From NCBI GenBank assembly GCA_946482515.1, contig CAMLRS010000004.1, positions 186,001 to 250,000 of the forward strand: 64,000 nucleotides of DNA, written 5' to 3'. Under the pieces are notes generated by a model, which made no database searches, had not been told where the DNA came from, and saw nothing but the letters and a program-made list of their open reading frames with translations. The position numbers were made by a program, and so were the translations under genes. This document shows positions 46,701-56,052 of this stretch, piece by piece. Position 1 is the first letter of the stretch. Each line of letters opens with the position of its first letter. Origin of the DNA: an uncultured Flavobacteriales bacterium. Its GTDB lineage: Bacteria; Bacteroidota; Bacteroidia; Flavobacteriales; Crocinitomicaceae.

Positions 46701-47150
46701 GGCGGAGGCTGGCAGACCATTCAGACCATGCCAACAACGCTCTTTACGTATACCGATACACCTCCTACAACGGATGGACTGGTGTACCTCGTAACGATCA
46801 GCCCGCCGCTGATCTGTTCAACGAGCAAATCCCTGGCGCAGGACTTCAACAGCTCGCGTTCCAACAAGGATAACCGTTTATCCATGGGTCTGAACTCACT
46901 GAACGAATTGCTCGCCATCGGTATGCAGATCTTCCCGAATCCTTCCAACGGAACGGTAACGATCCAAAACAAAGCCGGTGTAACAGTTGATGTGAACATC
47001 TACGACGCCTCAGGCCGACTGCTCAAAACGTTCACAGCAGCTTCGGGCAGCACACAGGCCGACCTCAGCGAGCTGGCTACCGGTATTTACCAGGTAGTGT
47101 TCTCGAGCGGAAACGCTTCAACGACGCAAAAGCTGACGATACAGCATTAA
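43770..47150 (+). CDS. SprB-repeat surface protein 4, T9SS cargo
   Basis: 1126 residues from MKQFVLLFSFFLATATAYS; the frame is open back to 43617, but those 51 residues precede the signal peptide and cover a promoter. The architecture matches protein 3: propeller-like N-terminal domain (WNFVGTASGFDAAEVDLEI), Ig-like region (WSGTGVNGNYF), four to five SprB-like repeats (DCGEANGGASVTISGGASPY, WSNGATTEDV), Fn3-like pair (VTVDTLTNTNLVVWEKPLTN), the linker LAQDFNSSRSNKDNRLSMG and a T9SS sorting domain (IFPNPSNGTVTIQNKAGV). Proteins 3 and 4 look like the most recent duplicates. A strong terminator follows. Confidence 0.86.
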   Translation: MKQFVLLFSFFLATATAYSQGNWNFVGTASGFDAAEVDLEITPNGQLYMACTNPANQGRVTVRKWVNNTWQLIGPASFGPNNGFDIQIISAGEETPVVSMKHFQLIGTVNYEFIGVYRWNGTAWAALSMGGYPHTYHSKGYSIASNSAGTVFLSYYNRDYQTHDEGMITVNMSTSQQLGPVMSDWQDDVYSVSSYAVAGNDVRTVVNELADMDYASDLRIYNTPANDWYTNSVNFNWGDQAYNMKLKPGYNNTTHCVMWKSDTPLLKYAFINGGTSYPITIANSSSVTDFDFDTGNGAVAFYRNGSTCYYKTITMSATPAEATLTTGTALAPADASSLATETYYGTHVIAYVSAGKCYVKEYDVEANLEDYDILNMCEGTSFNNSGDYVVYCLDPNYDHSNMTMTCTSQNTAVIPQSGISVTGGGLYWGVNITGTNDVASTTVVDLLWRLYENGIEVSSMSTPVTIYANPSIAFNLPTTDFCENHSQLSLIGKATPPGGTWSGTGVNGNYFHPTAFNPNPAQNTYLVYSKTSPQGCTAKDSILVTINQTPDLTVDIDDADCGEANGGASVTISGGASPYVTYWSNGSTFTSVDDLSPGQYFVNVTDNNGCSATGAAMIGSDGITLSGTTTNVNCNGETTGAINLNVIGTGPFTFNWSNGATTEDVSSLPAGPYEVEVSDNSGCVSTASFTVFEPAGLNLSNVTLVNPSCEDTDGSITVSYTGGSGPFTYSWLDGNGDPIGSNSATLSAVGAGFYTSQVTDDNGCTASFPVLLSNSNGPVVVIDTIVPSSCIGDGYIELLDAFGDVQEYAWSTGETTQGIYNLEPGTYMAIATGSNGCSTVLSATVEPTQPEAVEICLVTVDTLTNTNLVVWEKPLTNAIDHFNIYRETSQAGLYQLAGSVDYDDESLYNDLVASPSVRSWRYKISAVDGCGVESELSEHHKTIHLVINLGLDDNINLSWDTYEGFPFPEFVLRRHVNGGGWQTIQTMPTTLFTYTDTPPTTDGLVYLVTISPPLICSTSKSLAQDFNSSRSNKDNRLSMGLNSLNELLAIGMQIFPNPSNGTVTIQNKAGVTVDVNIYDASGRLLKTFTAASGSTQADLSELATGIYQVVFSSGNASTTQKLTIQH

Positions 47151-47169
47151 GCATAAACTGAACAAACAA

Positions 47170-47204
47170 AAAGAGCCTGTCCCCGATTCTGGAGACAGGC
47201 TCTT
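47170..47204. terminator. Strong terminator closing the surface-protein array
   Basis: AAAGAGCCTGTC and GACAGGCTCTTT pair perfectly over 12 bp with an 11-base loop. Placed between convergent genes, it may serve both strands. Confidence 0.8.
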
Positions 47205-47263
47205 TCATTTCCGGTAAAATCTCACCAATAAAGATCATGCAGATTGCCTGATCCGGTGATTCG

Positions 47264-48202
47264 TTAGATCTTGATGATTTTGTTGCTCGTCAGGTAATTA
47301 CCACCTGCGTCATAGGCTTTCAGGTAGTAAACGCCCGGATTCAATTCCCGGATATCCAGCGTTGCTTCCGGGTTTTGTTGCGGGAATCGTTTAGCGATTT
47401 GTCCATCCGAAGAAAACACAACAAAATCTACTTTTTCATGCTTGGCCGAAAATCGGGTCGTAATAGTAGCTGAAGCCGGATTCGGCAAACAATAGCTCAT
47501 TTCTGTGCTTTCTTCCTGAACGCTTAACGGAGGTGTGATTTGAATTAAAATGTCATCGAACATCAATCCTTCCTTGTTCGTTTGATTGCCATCACTTGTA
47601 AACGAAAAACGCCATAAAATGGTCGTTCCCGCAGGGATTGCCAGATAGACTCCAAGGTCCGCTAAATCAACGGAACGGTAGATCCAGCCATCGGAATTTC
47701 CGGACAATACCGGTGGTACAGGACCGTTGGAATCCGCTACATCCCAATTTAAATAGGAGTTATAAGCCGGGTCATTCAGTAAATTAATCCACGTTGTTCC
47801 ATTATCAGGCGAAAATTCAATGGAGCCATAATCCGTTAACGTGTCGGAATTGACCTGGTAAGCAAAACTAAGATCGAATGTTGCCCAATGGACCGAATTG
47901 GATGGCTCAACAGTCGTCCATGAAATGACAAAGGAGGAGGTGTTATTAATCGGGTAAGAGTTGACAGAATCCGTCATAATAGCCCGGGCAGAATTGAATC
48001 CGGAGATAAAGCTCGCTTTTTGCGGACTGCAGATTTGCCAAACATTGCCAGGGGTATTTTCAATCGTCAGTACGGGTTCCGGCACCCCCATCACATAACC
48101 TGCACAATTGATGTTTGGCTCAAAGCAATAGCTATAAATGGTTTGGCTTTTCAGCGAAAAACTGAAAAACAGCAGGATACCGACTAGTAAGATTGTTTTC
48201 AT
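47264..48202 (-). CDS. Secreted T9SS type A cargo protein
   Basis: 312 residues with a signal peptide (MKTILLVGILLFFSFSLKS). The body (about 20-225) is a beta-sandwich with SFVISWTTVEPSNSVHWATF and a late LMFDDILIQI, the sort of jelly roll seen in MAM/LamG-like secreted domains. The end is a T9SS sorting domain (CLPNPASATITTRFS ... GVYYLKAYDAGG). No enzymatic motif. The gene is divergent from phoH; the 238-bp spacer upstream shows no clear promoter or repeat. Confidence 0.75.
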   Translation of the reverse strand: MKTILLVGILLFFSFSLKSQTIYSYCFEPNINCAGYVMGVPEPVLTIENTPGNVWQICSPQKASFISGFNSARAIMTDSVNSYPINNTSSFVISWTTVEPSNSVHWATFDLSFAYQVNSDTLTDYGSIEFSPDNGTTWINLLNDPAYNSYLNWDVADSNGPVPPVLSGNSDGWIYRSVDLADLGVYLAIPAGTTILWRFSFTSDGNQTNKEGLMFDDILIQITPPLSVQEESTEMSYCLPNPASATITTRFSAKHEKVDFVVFSSDGQIAKRFPQQNPEATLDIRELNPGVYYLKAYDAGGNYLTSNKIIKI

Positions 48203-48440
48203 AGGTGGATTATTTAAGTTAATACTACCCCCACGATGAGCTTTAAACCGAATGGTTGTAGCTTACCCGGGTTAATTTTCCTGCTTTTCCATAATATGTC
48301 TGCCATTTTCGGCTCGTGAAATAACCGCTTATTGCCTTCCATAACAGATCTTTTTCACACAAAACCGTGTCAATAAGTTTGGCACCTTTTTTCGCTTACA
48401 GAAATGCTATTTAAGTACTTTAAACCAAACTCTTTCTCAT

Positions 48441-49766
48441 ATGGCGAAAAAACAAAAACTATTCGTGCTGGACACTTCCGTATTACTGCACGACCATGAC
48501 GCGATCATGCATTTCGAACGACACGACGTTGCCATTCCCATCACTGTACTGGAAGAGCTCGACAAATTCAAGATCGGTAACGACACCAAAAACTTCAGCG
48601 CCCGTGAAGTGATCCGCTTCATCGACCGGCTTTCCGCTCACGGCGGCTTGCAGAATTGGATATCCCTGGGCTCCGGAATGGGCTCGTTCAAAGTGCTGCT
48701 CGGCCAGGAGCCGAAAACGCTGGATGCCGAAAAAACCTACGGTTCAGGGAAAAACGATCACAAGATCATCAATGCGACACTTGCGGTAAAAGAATCCGAG
48801 CCTAAAAAAGAGGTGGTGCTCATCACCAAAGACATCAACCTGCGCATCAAAGCCAAAGCGCTCGGCATTCTTTCGGAAGATTACGAAACCGGGAAAGTCG
48901 ACCAGCGTGAGCTGCAGACTTCCAGCACCACGACCATCGAACACATCGACAGCGATGTCATCAAGCACCTCTTCCTGAAAGGAACGATCGAAGAAGCTGG
49001 CATCCTGGGCGATCTGAAAGTGGCCAACGGGTTCTATATCCTCAAAAACGGCAAAAGCTCGTCTTTGACGTACTTTGACCCGTTGACGGACACGCTGAAC
49101 CGCGTCGAAAAGGAATACACATCCGGGATCAAGCCGAAAAACGCCGAACAGGCTTTCGCGATCAATGCTTTGATGAATAACAACATCAAGCTGGTGGCGC
49201 TCCAGGGCGTTGCCGGAACCGGTAAAACACTGCTGGCGCTCGCTGCCGCGCTCGAACAGCAGAAGATTTTCCAGCAGATCATCCTTGCCCGTCCGCTCGT
49301 GCCGCTTTCCAATAAAGATATCGGTTACCTGCCCGGCGACGCGAAAGACAAGATCAGTCCGTATATGGAGCCACTCTGGGACAACCTGAAATTCATCAAA
49401 TCCCAGTTCGGCGAGAACGAAAAGAAACACAAGGCCATCGTTGAAATGGAAGAAAGCGGCCGCATCCTCATCACGCCGCTCGCTTTCATCCGCGGACGCA
49501 GTCTTTCCAACATCCTGTTCATCGTAGACGAAGCACAGAACCTCACGCCGCACGAAGTGAAAACCATCATCACACGCGCCGGCGAAGGCACCAAGATCGT
49601 GTTCACCGGCGACGTTCACCAGATCGATACGCCTTACCTCGACGAAAACAGTAACGGACTGGCCTACCTCATCGACCGTTTGAAAGGGCAGCCGCTGTTT
49701 TCACACGTGCGCCTCGAAAAAGGCGAGCGCTCCGAGCTGGCAAACCTGGCCAACGAGCTCCTGTAA
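48441..49766 (+). CDS. PIN-PhoH fusion protein (PhoH family ATPase)
   Basis: 441 residues. An N-terminal PIN RNase domain (about 5-150) has [16 protein letters not shown] (first acidic residue), [11 protein letters not shown] and [13 protein letters not shown]. The C-terminal PhoH ATPase (about 225-441) has Walker A GVAGTGKT, Walker [18 protein letters not shown] and the motif FTGDVHQID. PhoH2-type proteins of this layout unwind and cut RNA, and resemble a toxin fused to an ATPase. No antitoxin is adjacent. The length matches the family. Confidence 0.93.
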   Translation: MAKKQKLFVLDTSVLLHDHDAIMHFERHDVAIPITVLEELDKFKIGNDTKNFSAREVIRFIDRLSAHGGLQNWISLGSGMGSFKVLLGQEPKTLDAEKTYGSGKNDHKIINATLAVKESEPKKEVVLITKDINLRIKAKALGILSEDYETGKVDQRELQTSSTTTIEHIDSDVIKHLFLKGTIEEAGILGDLKVANGFYILKNGKSSSLTYFDPLTDTLNRVEKEYTSGIKPKNAEQAFAINALMNNNIKLVALQGVAGTGKTLLALAAALEQQKIFQQIILARPLVPLSNKDIGYLPGDAKDKISPYMEPLWDNLKFIKSQFGENEKKHKAIVEMEESGRILITPLAFIRGRSLSNILFIVDEAQNLTPHEVKTIITRAGEGTKIVFTGDVHQIDTPYLDENSNGLAYLIDRLKGQPLFSHVRLEKGERSELANLANELL

Positions 49767-49852
49767 ACAATCATTTAAACCATTCGGCCTGTTGATTAAA
49801 CTATCAGCAGGCCGTTCACATAAATTTCGGTCAGAAACTGATCGCAATCGCT

Positions 49853-49860
49853 TATTTTTG
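49853..49860 (+). promoter_or_regulatory. -7 promoter element TATTTTTG
   Basis: Exact TAnnTTTG, 30 bp before the ATG at 49891. Only a weak TTCGG lies at the -33 position. Confidence 0.4.
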
Positions 49861-49890
49861 ACATCCGTACCTCAAGTCTCATTATTCCTG

Positions 49891-52023
49891 ATGTCCATGA
49901 AAAAAGCATTATCCATCGTTTTACTTGCCGGAAGCAGTGCCGCTTTCGGTCAGCAACCCCCGAAAATGAAACCCATTCAATACCCTGAAACCCAAAAAGG
50001 AACCGTTAAAGACACCTATTTCGGTCAAGATGTGAACGATCCTTACCGCTGGCTCGAAGACGACCGCTCCGATGCCACGGCAGAATGGGTGAAAGCCGAG
50101 AACGGCGTTACATACGGCTACCTCGACCAGATTCCCTACCGCGATGCCATCCGTGCCCGCATGGAAAAGATCTGGAACTACGAGCGCATTTCCGCACCGT
50201 TCAAAGAAGGCAAGTACACGTATTATTACAAAAACAACGGCTTGCAGAACCAGTCGGTAATGTACCGCAAGGACGAAAACGGCAAGGAAGAGATCTTCCT
50301 CGATCCGAACACATTCTCTGCTGATGGATCGACTTCCCTTGGTAGTGTCGACTTTTCCCGCGATGGCTCCAAAGTAGCTTACTCCATTTCCGAAGGCGGC
50401 AGCGACTGGCGCAAGGTTATCGTGATGGACGCCGCTTCAAAGAAAGTACTCGAAGACACGCTCGTCGACGTTAAATTCAGCGGGATTTCCTGGCTGGGCA
50501 ACGACGGTTTCTACTATTCCAGCTACGACAAGCCGGAAGGAAGCGAATTATCGGCCAAAACAGACCAGCACAAGCTGTACTACCACCGCGTGGGCACCAA
50601 GCAGAAGACAGATAAAGTCATTTTCGGGCTCGATCAAAAGCGCCGTTATGTGGGCGGAAGCGTTACCGAAGACGATCGCTACCTCGTGATCACAGCCGCA
50701 AATTCCACTTCCGGGAACGAGCTGTACATCATCGACCTGAACAGCAAGAAAGCCGTATTGGTGAACGCTATAGACAATTTCGATACCGACAGCTATGTTA
50801 TCGACAACGTGGGCAGCAAGCTGTATATCTACACGAACCTCAATGCTCCGAACGGACGCGTGGTGACCGTAGATGCAGCCAATCCCGGGCCCACGAACTG
50901 GAAAACCTTTATTCCGGAAACCGAGCAGGTGCTGACACCTTCGACCGGCGGCGGTTATTTCTTCGCCAATTACATGAAAGACGCCGTTTCACTGGTGAAA
51001 CAATACGATTACGAAGGCAAATTCATCCGCGACATCGAGCTTCCGGGATTGGGAACGGCCAGCGGATTAGGCGGTAAGCGCAAGGAAATGCTGCTGTACT
51101 ATGCCTTTACGAATTACACCACGCCGGGAACGATTTACAGCTACAACCCTGAGTACGGAACATCGGCAGTTTACCAGCGTCCGAAAGTGGATTTCGACAG
51201 CGATGCGTATGAATCCCGCCAGGTGTTCTTTACATCGAGAGACGGCACCAAAGTTCCGATGATCATCACCTACAAAAAAGGCCTGAAGCTCGACGGCAAG
51301 AACCCGACCATTCTTTACGGTTATGGCGGCTTCAACGTGAGCCTCACACCTGCGTTCAGCATTTCGAATGCCGTTTGGCTGGAACAAGGTGGCGTATACG
51401 CTGTTCCAAACCTTCGCGGTGGTGGCGAATACGGAAAAAGCTGGCACGATGCAGGAACGAAATTGCAGAAGCAGAATGTATTCGACGACTTCATCGCCGC
51501 TGCTGAATACCTCATCGCACAGGGCTATACGTCTCCGGAATTCCTCGCCATCCGCGGTGGATCCAATGGCGGCTTGCTCGTAGGTGCAACCATGACACAG
51601 CGTCCGGAGCTGTTCAAAGTAGCACTTCCGGCAGTGGGCGTGCTCGACATGCTGCGCTACCACACCTTTACGGCTGGTGCGGGCTGGGCTTACGATTACG
51701 GAACGGCCGAAGAAAGCGCCGAAATGTTCACCTACCTGAAAGGTTATTCACCGGTACACAATGTTAAAAAAGGAGTGAACTATCCCGCTACGATGATCAC
51801 AACCGGCGACCACGACGACCGTGTTGTTCCTGCACACAGCTTCAAGTTCGCTGCCGAATTGCAGGACAAGCAAAGCGGTCCAAATCCGGTACTCATCCGC
51901 ATCGATGTCAATGCAGGACACGGAGCCGGAAAATCCATCAGTCAAACGATACAGGAAAGCACCGATATCCAGGCATTCACCTTGTGGAATATGGGATTCG
52001 GCGAGCTGCCGCGGAAATGGTAA
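49891..52023 (+). CDS. Exported prolyl oligopeptidase (S9A)
   Basis: 710 residues from [20 protein letters not shown] (or Met3); the signal peptide sets the start, and a frame open back to 49792 is rejected. The N-terminal seven-bladed propeller (about 85-435) filters substrates. The alpha/beta hydrolase domain has nucleophile Ser in [13 protein letters not shown], Asp in [11 protein letters not shown] and His in [26 protein letters not shown] near the start is a family signature. It cleaves short peptides after proline in the periplasm. Single-gene unit with a shared terminator downstream. Confidence 0.93.
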   Translation: MSMKKALSIVLLAGSSAAFGQQPPKMKPIQYPETQKGTVKDTYFGQDVNDPYRWLEDDRSDATAEWVKAENGVTYGYLDQIPYRDAIRARMEKIWNYERISAPFKEGKYTYYYKNNGLQNQSVMYRKDENGKEEIFLDPNTFSADGSTSLGSVDFSRDGSKVAYSISEGGSDWRKVIVMDAASKKVLEDTLVDVKFSGISWLGNDGFYYSSYDKPEGSELSAKTDQHKLYYHRVGTKQKTDKVIFGLDQKRRYVGGSVTEDDRYLVITAANSTSGNELYIIDLNSKKAVLVNAIDNFDTDSYVIDNVGSKLYIYTNLNAPNGRVVTVDAANPGPTNWKTFIPETEQVLTPSTGGGYFFANYMKDAVSLVKQYDYEGKFIRDIELPGLGTASGLGGKRKEMLLYYAFTNYTTPGTIYSYNPEYGTSAVYQRPKVDFDSDAYESRQVFFTSRDGTKVPMIITYKKGLKLDGKNPTILYGYGGFNVSLTPAFSISNAVWLEQGGVYAVPNLRGGGEYGKSWHDAGTKLQKQNVFDDFIAAAEYLIAQGYTSPEFLAIRGGSNGGLLVGATMTQRPELFKVALPAVGVLDMLRYHTFTAGAGWAYDYGTAEESAEMFTYLKGYSPVHNVKKGVNYPATMITTGDHDDRVVPAHSFKFAAELQDKQSGPNPVLIRIDVNAGHGAGKSISQTIQESTDIQAFTLWNMGFGELPRKW

Positions 52024-52051
52024 GCCCGCTAATTATGAATTATAAATGATC

Positions 52052-52103
52052 AATTATCAAGGCTGTTTCCTACAATCGTTGCATTGGGACAGCCTTGATA
52101 ATT
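52052..52103. terminator. Long inverted repeat between convergent genes (AT-rich family, copy 3)
   Basis: AATTATCAAGGCTGT (52052-52066) and ACAGCCTTGATAATT (52089-52103) are 15-bp perfect arms with a 22-base loop. Further AATTATGAATTAT motifs lie on both sides. The composition and layout match the repeats at 7557-7627 and 8522-8606. It can stop transcription from both directions. Confidence 0.65.
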
Positions 52104-52122
52104 CATAATTGAACATTTATAA

Positions 52123-52698
52123 TTACTTCGTGCGCTCGTACGTCGCGACTTTCTTCAACGCTTCAGAACGGAATAGTTTCTCCCATTCAGCTTCTGTAGG
52201 ATAGTATTTGATAAACACAATGCCCTGTTCGGTGTCTTCGGTTTCGTAGCGTTCCACGTATTGCTTGGCACTTTCGTCAAAACCGTAGATTTCGAGCTTG
52301 TTTTTCGAAGGCTGGCGCAACACGAAACAGATCCAGATACCATCACCGGCTACGTTGAACACGTAATCCTTCTGCATTTTGCGCAGCTCCACCGAATCTT
52401 TCGTCAACGTCAGCGACGCCGGATTATCGGGTGAAAGCGCGGTCATTTCGTAGGTAATCGTGGTTTTGTCGAACGAGATTTTGTCCACGTAAAAATGCTC
52501 GCTCAGCTCTATCGACACCCAATTCCCGGAAAACGATTTGGGAAAGGTTTTCTCCAATTTGCTTTTAGGCGGCTGTGCGCGATCAAAAGCTGCCGCCGTA
52601 CACGATTGGAGTACCAACAGGGCGAAAAGGCCGCAAACGGCATAAAACAGTCCTTTTTTCGGCACACGCTGGTTTGATGGGGAAACGATCGTATTCAT
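52123..52698 (-). CDS. Hypothetical lipoprotein
   Basis: 191 residues. A lipoprotein signal ends in LLVLQSC (Cys about 33), though the basic N-terminal stretch (MNTIVSPSNQRVPKK) is long, so Met1 may not be the true start. The mature part has FSGNWVSIELSEHFYVDKI and a C-terminal charged region. No family is assigned. It follows the 739-residue gene by 9 bp and is the last of a three-gene operon of exported proteins. Confidence 0.6.
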   Translation of the reverse strand: MNTIVSPSNQRVPKKGLFYAVCGLFALLVLQSCTAAAFDRAQPPKSKLEKTFPKSFSGNWVSIELSEHFYVDKISFDKTTITYEMTALSPDNPASLTLTKDSVELRKMQKDYVFNVAGDGIWICFVLRQPSKNKLEIYGFDESAKQYVERYETEDTEQGIVFIKYYPTEAEWEKLFRSEALKKVATYERTK

Positions 52699-52707
52699 TC
52701 CTGAAAA

Positions 52708-54927
52708 TTACCACCAATTTTTTGCATCATCGTACACATGCGCGTTTTCAGGCCAGGCTTTTTTGCGGGTATAGGAACAATTCGATGCGCGGTAAAACGA
52801 CGTGTTCTGCATGCCTTCGAATTCGCCCGACAAGCGCTCGTATTCCGTTTTATCGTTCATCATCATCGCCAGGTAAGCCAGCATGTAAATGATTTCCGCT
52901 TTTTCCTCGGCTGTTGGGTTCGATGCCAGGGCTTTCGTATAATAGCTCTTGGAGCGGTTCCACAGGAACACATCAAATTGGTGCTGCTGATCCGAAGGGT
53001 AAAGTGATGCATAATAGTGGGCCAGCTCGTAATTCTCTCCATCCGAAGACGTGTTGTAGAACGCCGCGCCCAGCTGCATCCAGTTGCGAACGGTTTTGTG
53101 CTTTTTATTCAGCATATCGAGGATGCGCTTGTATTCACCGCCTTTGTATTCTGCATACTGCTCTTTCGTACCCGCCACCGGTTCGCCGGCGCGGTAATAC
53201 GGCTGCACCAGCACAAAGCAGTTGTGGGTTTCCTGCGGACGGTAAATTTCCAGCTCGTCTATGCTGTTCATCGTTCGATAAGCATTCGCCACATCGCCTT
53301 TGCGGAAATAGATCCGCGCCATGCAGATCTTCACATCGTTGTCGGTCTCGAACGGAATGCAGAAGAATTGTTCCAGGCGGTTGCGCTTCGGACTGTTGAA
53401 CACCTCGATCCAATTCTGGCAGATCTCAACGGAATTGTGTTCGTCGAGGTAATGCTGGATCGTTTCGTAGCCATAAGGACCAAAAACCTCGTTGGCGTAG
53501 TAGCTCGAAAAGGCTGTCAGGTGTTTCAAACCGGCCCGTTCCAGCTGCCGGGAAAACAGGTCGAAGAAGGATTTGGTCATCTGGTCGGCGAAAAACACGT
53601 TCTTCCGATGAGAAACCAATGAATACAGGCGGTTGCCGATGTCATCCTGGACGCTTTTCTTGTGCAAATTCTCCGACGACGCAATCACGCAAAGCTCCAG
53701 CAGCTCTTTCTGGAATACGATTTTCTGATCAGTCGATTTGATCTTCTTCAACAACTGTCGCGCACGGGCATAATCGCGTGAAAGAATGGCCGCCTGTGCT
53801 TCGATCAGCTCCAGGAAAGGAATGTTGCGATTGACTTGGCGCAGCTGGCGCACGATGCTGTAAAAACGCTGCACATTGCTATTCAGCTGTTGCTCGCGCA
53901 CATCACGGTTCTCGTCGAAATACCATTCAAAGTAATAACCGTAATGGGCGTAGTAAATGTTTCCCGTTTCGCTGTCGAGCTTGTTGGCTTCACGCGCGAG
54001 CAGCAATCCCAGTCGCGGGTGTTGCGGAAAATTCCCGGCTATGTACGCCAGGCTTTCCAGGTTCTCCGAAAAGTTCGTGAGCTGCTGCATCACCAGCAGG
54101 TCGGCCCGCTCGGATTCGTTTTGTGCCAAAGCCAGCTGCTGATCGAAATTGCGGGTCGTATAAAACTGGCGCGAAACAGCCAGCTTGTTGGAAGAATGCG
54201 AGAACACCAGCGCATGGATGTAATTCGCCGAATCGACTTCTTTTTTCTGTTCCAGCACCATCGAGTAATAATGCGTGGCCCACCAGTCGAGCGGATTGCT
54301 ACGCTTTTGCAGACCGAAATGCGCCTGGTAGTATTTGTAGAAACGCTTGTGGTCGGTGGAATAATACGAAAGGCGGATCAGCTGGAAGGCGTATTTCCGT
54401 TTCCAGAAAGCGGTGCGCGCTTTGGCGATGAGCTTCTCACCTTCCTGCAACAAGCCCGGCAATGCTTTCAATCGTTTCACAAAGGCTTTTTCGTCCCAGA
54501 AATCCGTAAACATCACGTTGCGCTCGCATTTCTTCGCAAACGCCAGGAATTCGCGCAGCTCTTTGTTGCTTTTGATCTCTTTCTGAAACACATGGACCGC
54601 CAGCGCCGAATCGCTCAGCTGACCGAAGAAGTAATCGTTGATCTCGTTCACGGAAGCCTTCAGCTTCAGCTCTTTTTTCCATTCGGCGGCCAGCTGCCAT
54701 TCATCGTGACCCTGCGATGCCACCGGATCAACGAGGTAACTGTTGTAGGAAAAGTAGACCGGTCGGGCCTGCTTGGCGCTGTAAATATCCGGGTTGAGCA
54801 GGATAAACGAATAGCTCGGCCAGCCATCGGCACACGCCAATGCTTTCCCGCTGATCAAAACCGCGATAAGGAACTTAGAAAGTCCGGAAAAGCTTCGCCA
54901 CATAGTTCTTGTTTTTAAGGTATTCAT
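52708..54927 (-). CDS. Large exported helical-repeat protein of unknown function
   Basis: 739 residues (or 731 from Met9, 54903). A signal peptide is followed by ACADGWPSYSFILLNPDIYS at the mature start. The remainder is rich in paired amphipathic helices (such as YARARQLLKKIKSTDQ and KAEIIYMLAYLAMM), like TPR or Sel1 solenoids, with many Tyr, Phe and Lys. No catalytic motif and no sorting domain. It overlaps the 3' end of the preceding lipoprotein gene by 53 bp. Similar large helical proteins beginning near an A-C-x-G/D motif accompany TIM-barrel lipoproteins in other bacteria; this is from memory and should be tested. Confidence 0.65.
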   Translation of the reverse strand: MNTLKTRTMWRSFSGLSKFLIAVLISGKALACADGWPSYSFILLNPDIYSAKQARPVYFSYNSYLVDPVASQGHDEWQLAAEWKKELKLKASVNEINDYFFGQLSDSALAVHVFQKEIKSNKELREFLAFAKKCERNVMFTDFWDEKAFVKRLKALPGLLQEGEKLIAKARTAFWKRKYAFQLIRLSYYSTDHKRFYKYYQAHFGLQKRSNPLDWWATHYYSMVLEQKKEVDSANYIHALVFSHSSNKLAVSRQFYTTRNFDQQLALAQNESERADLLVMQQLTNFSENLESLAYIAGNFPQHPRLGLLLAREANKLDSETGNIYYAHYGYYFEWYFDENRDVREQQLNSNVQRFYSIVRQLRQVNRNIPFLELIEAQAAILSRDYARARQLLKKIKSTDQKIVFQKELLELCVIASSENLHKKSVQDDIGNRLYSLVSHRKNVFFADQMTKSFFDLFSRQLERAGLKHLTAFSSYYANEVFGPYGYETIQHYLDEHNSVEICQNWIEVFNSPKRNRLEQFFCIPFETDNDVKICMARIYFRKGDVANAYRTMNSIDELEIYRPQETHNCFVLVQPYYRAGEPVAGTKEQYAEYKGGEYKRILDMLNKKHKTVRNWMQLGAAFYNTSSDGENYELAHYYASLYPSDQQHQFDVFLWNRSKSYYTKALASNPTAEEKAEIIYMLAYLAMMMNDKTEYERLSGEFEGMQNTSFYRASNCSYTRKKAWPENAHVYDDAKNWW

Positions 54928-56038
54928 TAGCGTCGAAATGGTACAGCACCACGCGGGCCGAAGGGTTTTTGTTCATCTTTTTCAGGAGCTGCGCCAGCTC
55001 AAGCACGTCGGCCTTGTTGGGTTCTTCGATGCGGAGAATGGTCCCGGGTGTTACAACTTCATTATCGAAGTAAACAGGATCTTCGAAATTGTCATTGACC
55101 TCATATTCCCGGATTCCTTTCGTCGTGTCCAAATGCACTAAATCAAGTCTGCGTGAGTCGATGCTGTATTCAACATCTTCTTGTGAAAGCTTTGCCAACC
55201 GCTCGTTCTGATAAACCGCCACCCAGGAAAACAGCGGCAAGGCGTAATCGAGCGGCAGCGGATAATCGATCGATCCCGCAAGGTATTTTTTGGCTTCTTC
55301 CAGGTCGAAAATGGAATTCTGGTTGCCGCGGTGGTGCACATCACTGATATTGTAGCACATCAGCATGCCGCGGTCGACCGGAGGAACGCCCATTTCTTTC
55401 TGGTATTTGTAGGGATACAAACGAATCGTACAGGAAAGATCCTGTTTCGGGAAGCGCTTTTTGCAGGCTTCCAGGAAATGGAAATACTTCGCCCGGGTAC
55501 GCGGTGTCCAGTCGCAGTCGATTTGCAGCTCCGAAAATTGCTGCATGGCTTTATTTACCAGCTGATCGATATCCAGTTTCGGGCGCTGCGTGGTATCGAA
55601 ATCTATCTGGTTTTCCGGTGTATAATCCGTCCAGTAATAATCGGATTGCGCGTGTGCCTGCGCATAGAAATACATGCGCATGCGGTGGTAAACTTTATCG
55701 GCCAGGTCGACACTCAATGAATCGTTGAGCTGCAGGAACACTTCGTTGGAAATGTAGATCACCGGAATGAACTTGCGCGGCTTCGACAAATCGGGATAGT
55801 AAGCCGCATACAGATCGTTGGTTGGTGCCACGCGAAAGCCGTCCCATTCGAGATCGAACAGACGGTGGTACACCACGTCGGATTTGGATTGCGTCAGGAG
55901 CGAATCGCTGCGTTCGTCGAAGGTGGATTTCCAGAAATAGAAACCGTGAGAGATCTTTTGCTCTTCCTTGTCCGATGAAGAACAGGAAACAAGTGCAAAT
56001 AGCGTAAAAATGAACAGGGAGAATCCGGTGATTCGCAT
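54875..56038 (-). CDS. TIM-barrel-like lipoprotein (DUF3142-like)
   Basis: 387 residues. The lipoprotein signal MRITGFSLFIFTLFALVSC has Cys19 as lipid anchor. Strand-like segments alternate with helices: HGFYFWKSTF, YHRLFDLEWDGF, FIPVIYISNEVF, then LQIDCDWTPRTRAKYFHFLEA and LSCTIRLYPYKY, MLMCYNISDV, and DYALPLFSWVAVYQ. The D-C-D-W motif and order recall DUF3142-type TIM barrels related to glycoside hydrolases; I hold this as a likely but unproven assignment. It is the first gene of the operon and has an excellent promoter (56053-56081). Confidence 0.65.
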   Translation of the reverse strand: MRITGFSLFIFTLFALVSCSSSDKEEQKISHGFYFWKSTFDERSDSLLTQSKSDVVYHRLFDLEWDGFRVAPTNDLYAAYYPDLSKPRKFIPVIYISNEVFLQLNDSLSVDLADKVYHRMRMYFYAQAHAQSDYYWTDYTPENQIDFDTTQRPKLDIDQLVNKAMQQFSELQIDCDWTPRTRAKYFHFLEACKKRFPKQDLSCTIRLYPYKYQKEMGVPPVDRGMLMCYNISDVHHRGNQNSIFDLEEAKKYLAGSIDYPLPLDYALPLFSWVAVYQNERLAKLSQEDVEYSIDSRRLDLVHLDTTKGIREYEVNDNFEDPVYFDNEVVTPGTILRIEEPNKADVLELAQLLKKMNKNPSARVVLYHFDANEYLKNKNYVAKLFRTF

Positions 56039-56052
56039 GTAAGGTGTTTTTA

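Noticed and set aside
48379..48397. TTGGCACC-TTTTTT-CGC upstream of the PIN-PhoH gene, like a sigma-54 promoter
   Set aside because: The GG to GC distance is 11 bases instead of the strict 10, so it should not function as a sigma-54 promoter.
48441..49766. PIN-PhoH as a toxin-antitoxin pair
   Set aside because: No small antitoxin frame lies upstream; the 238-bp spacer shows no coding sequence, so it is annotated as the stand-alone fusion form.
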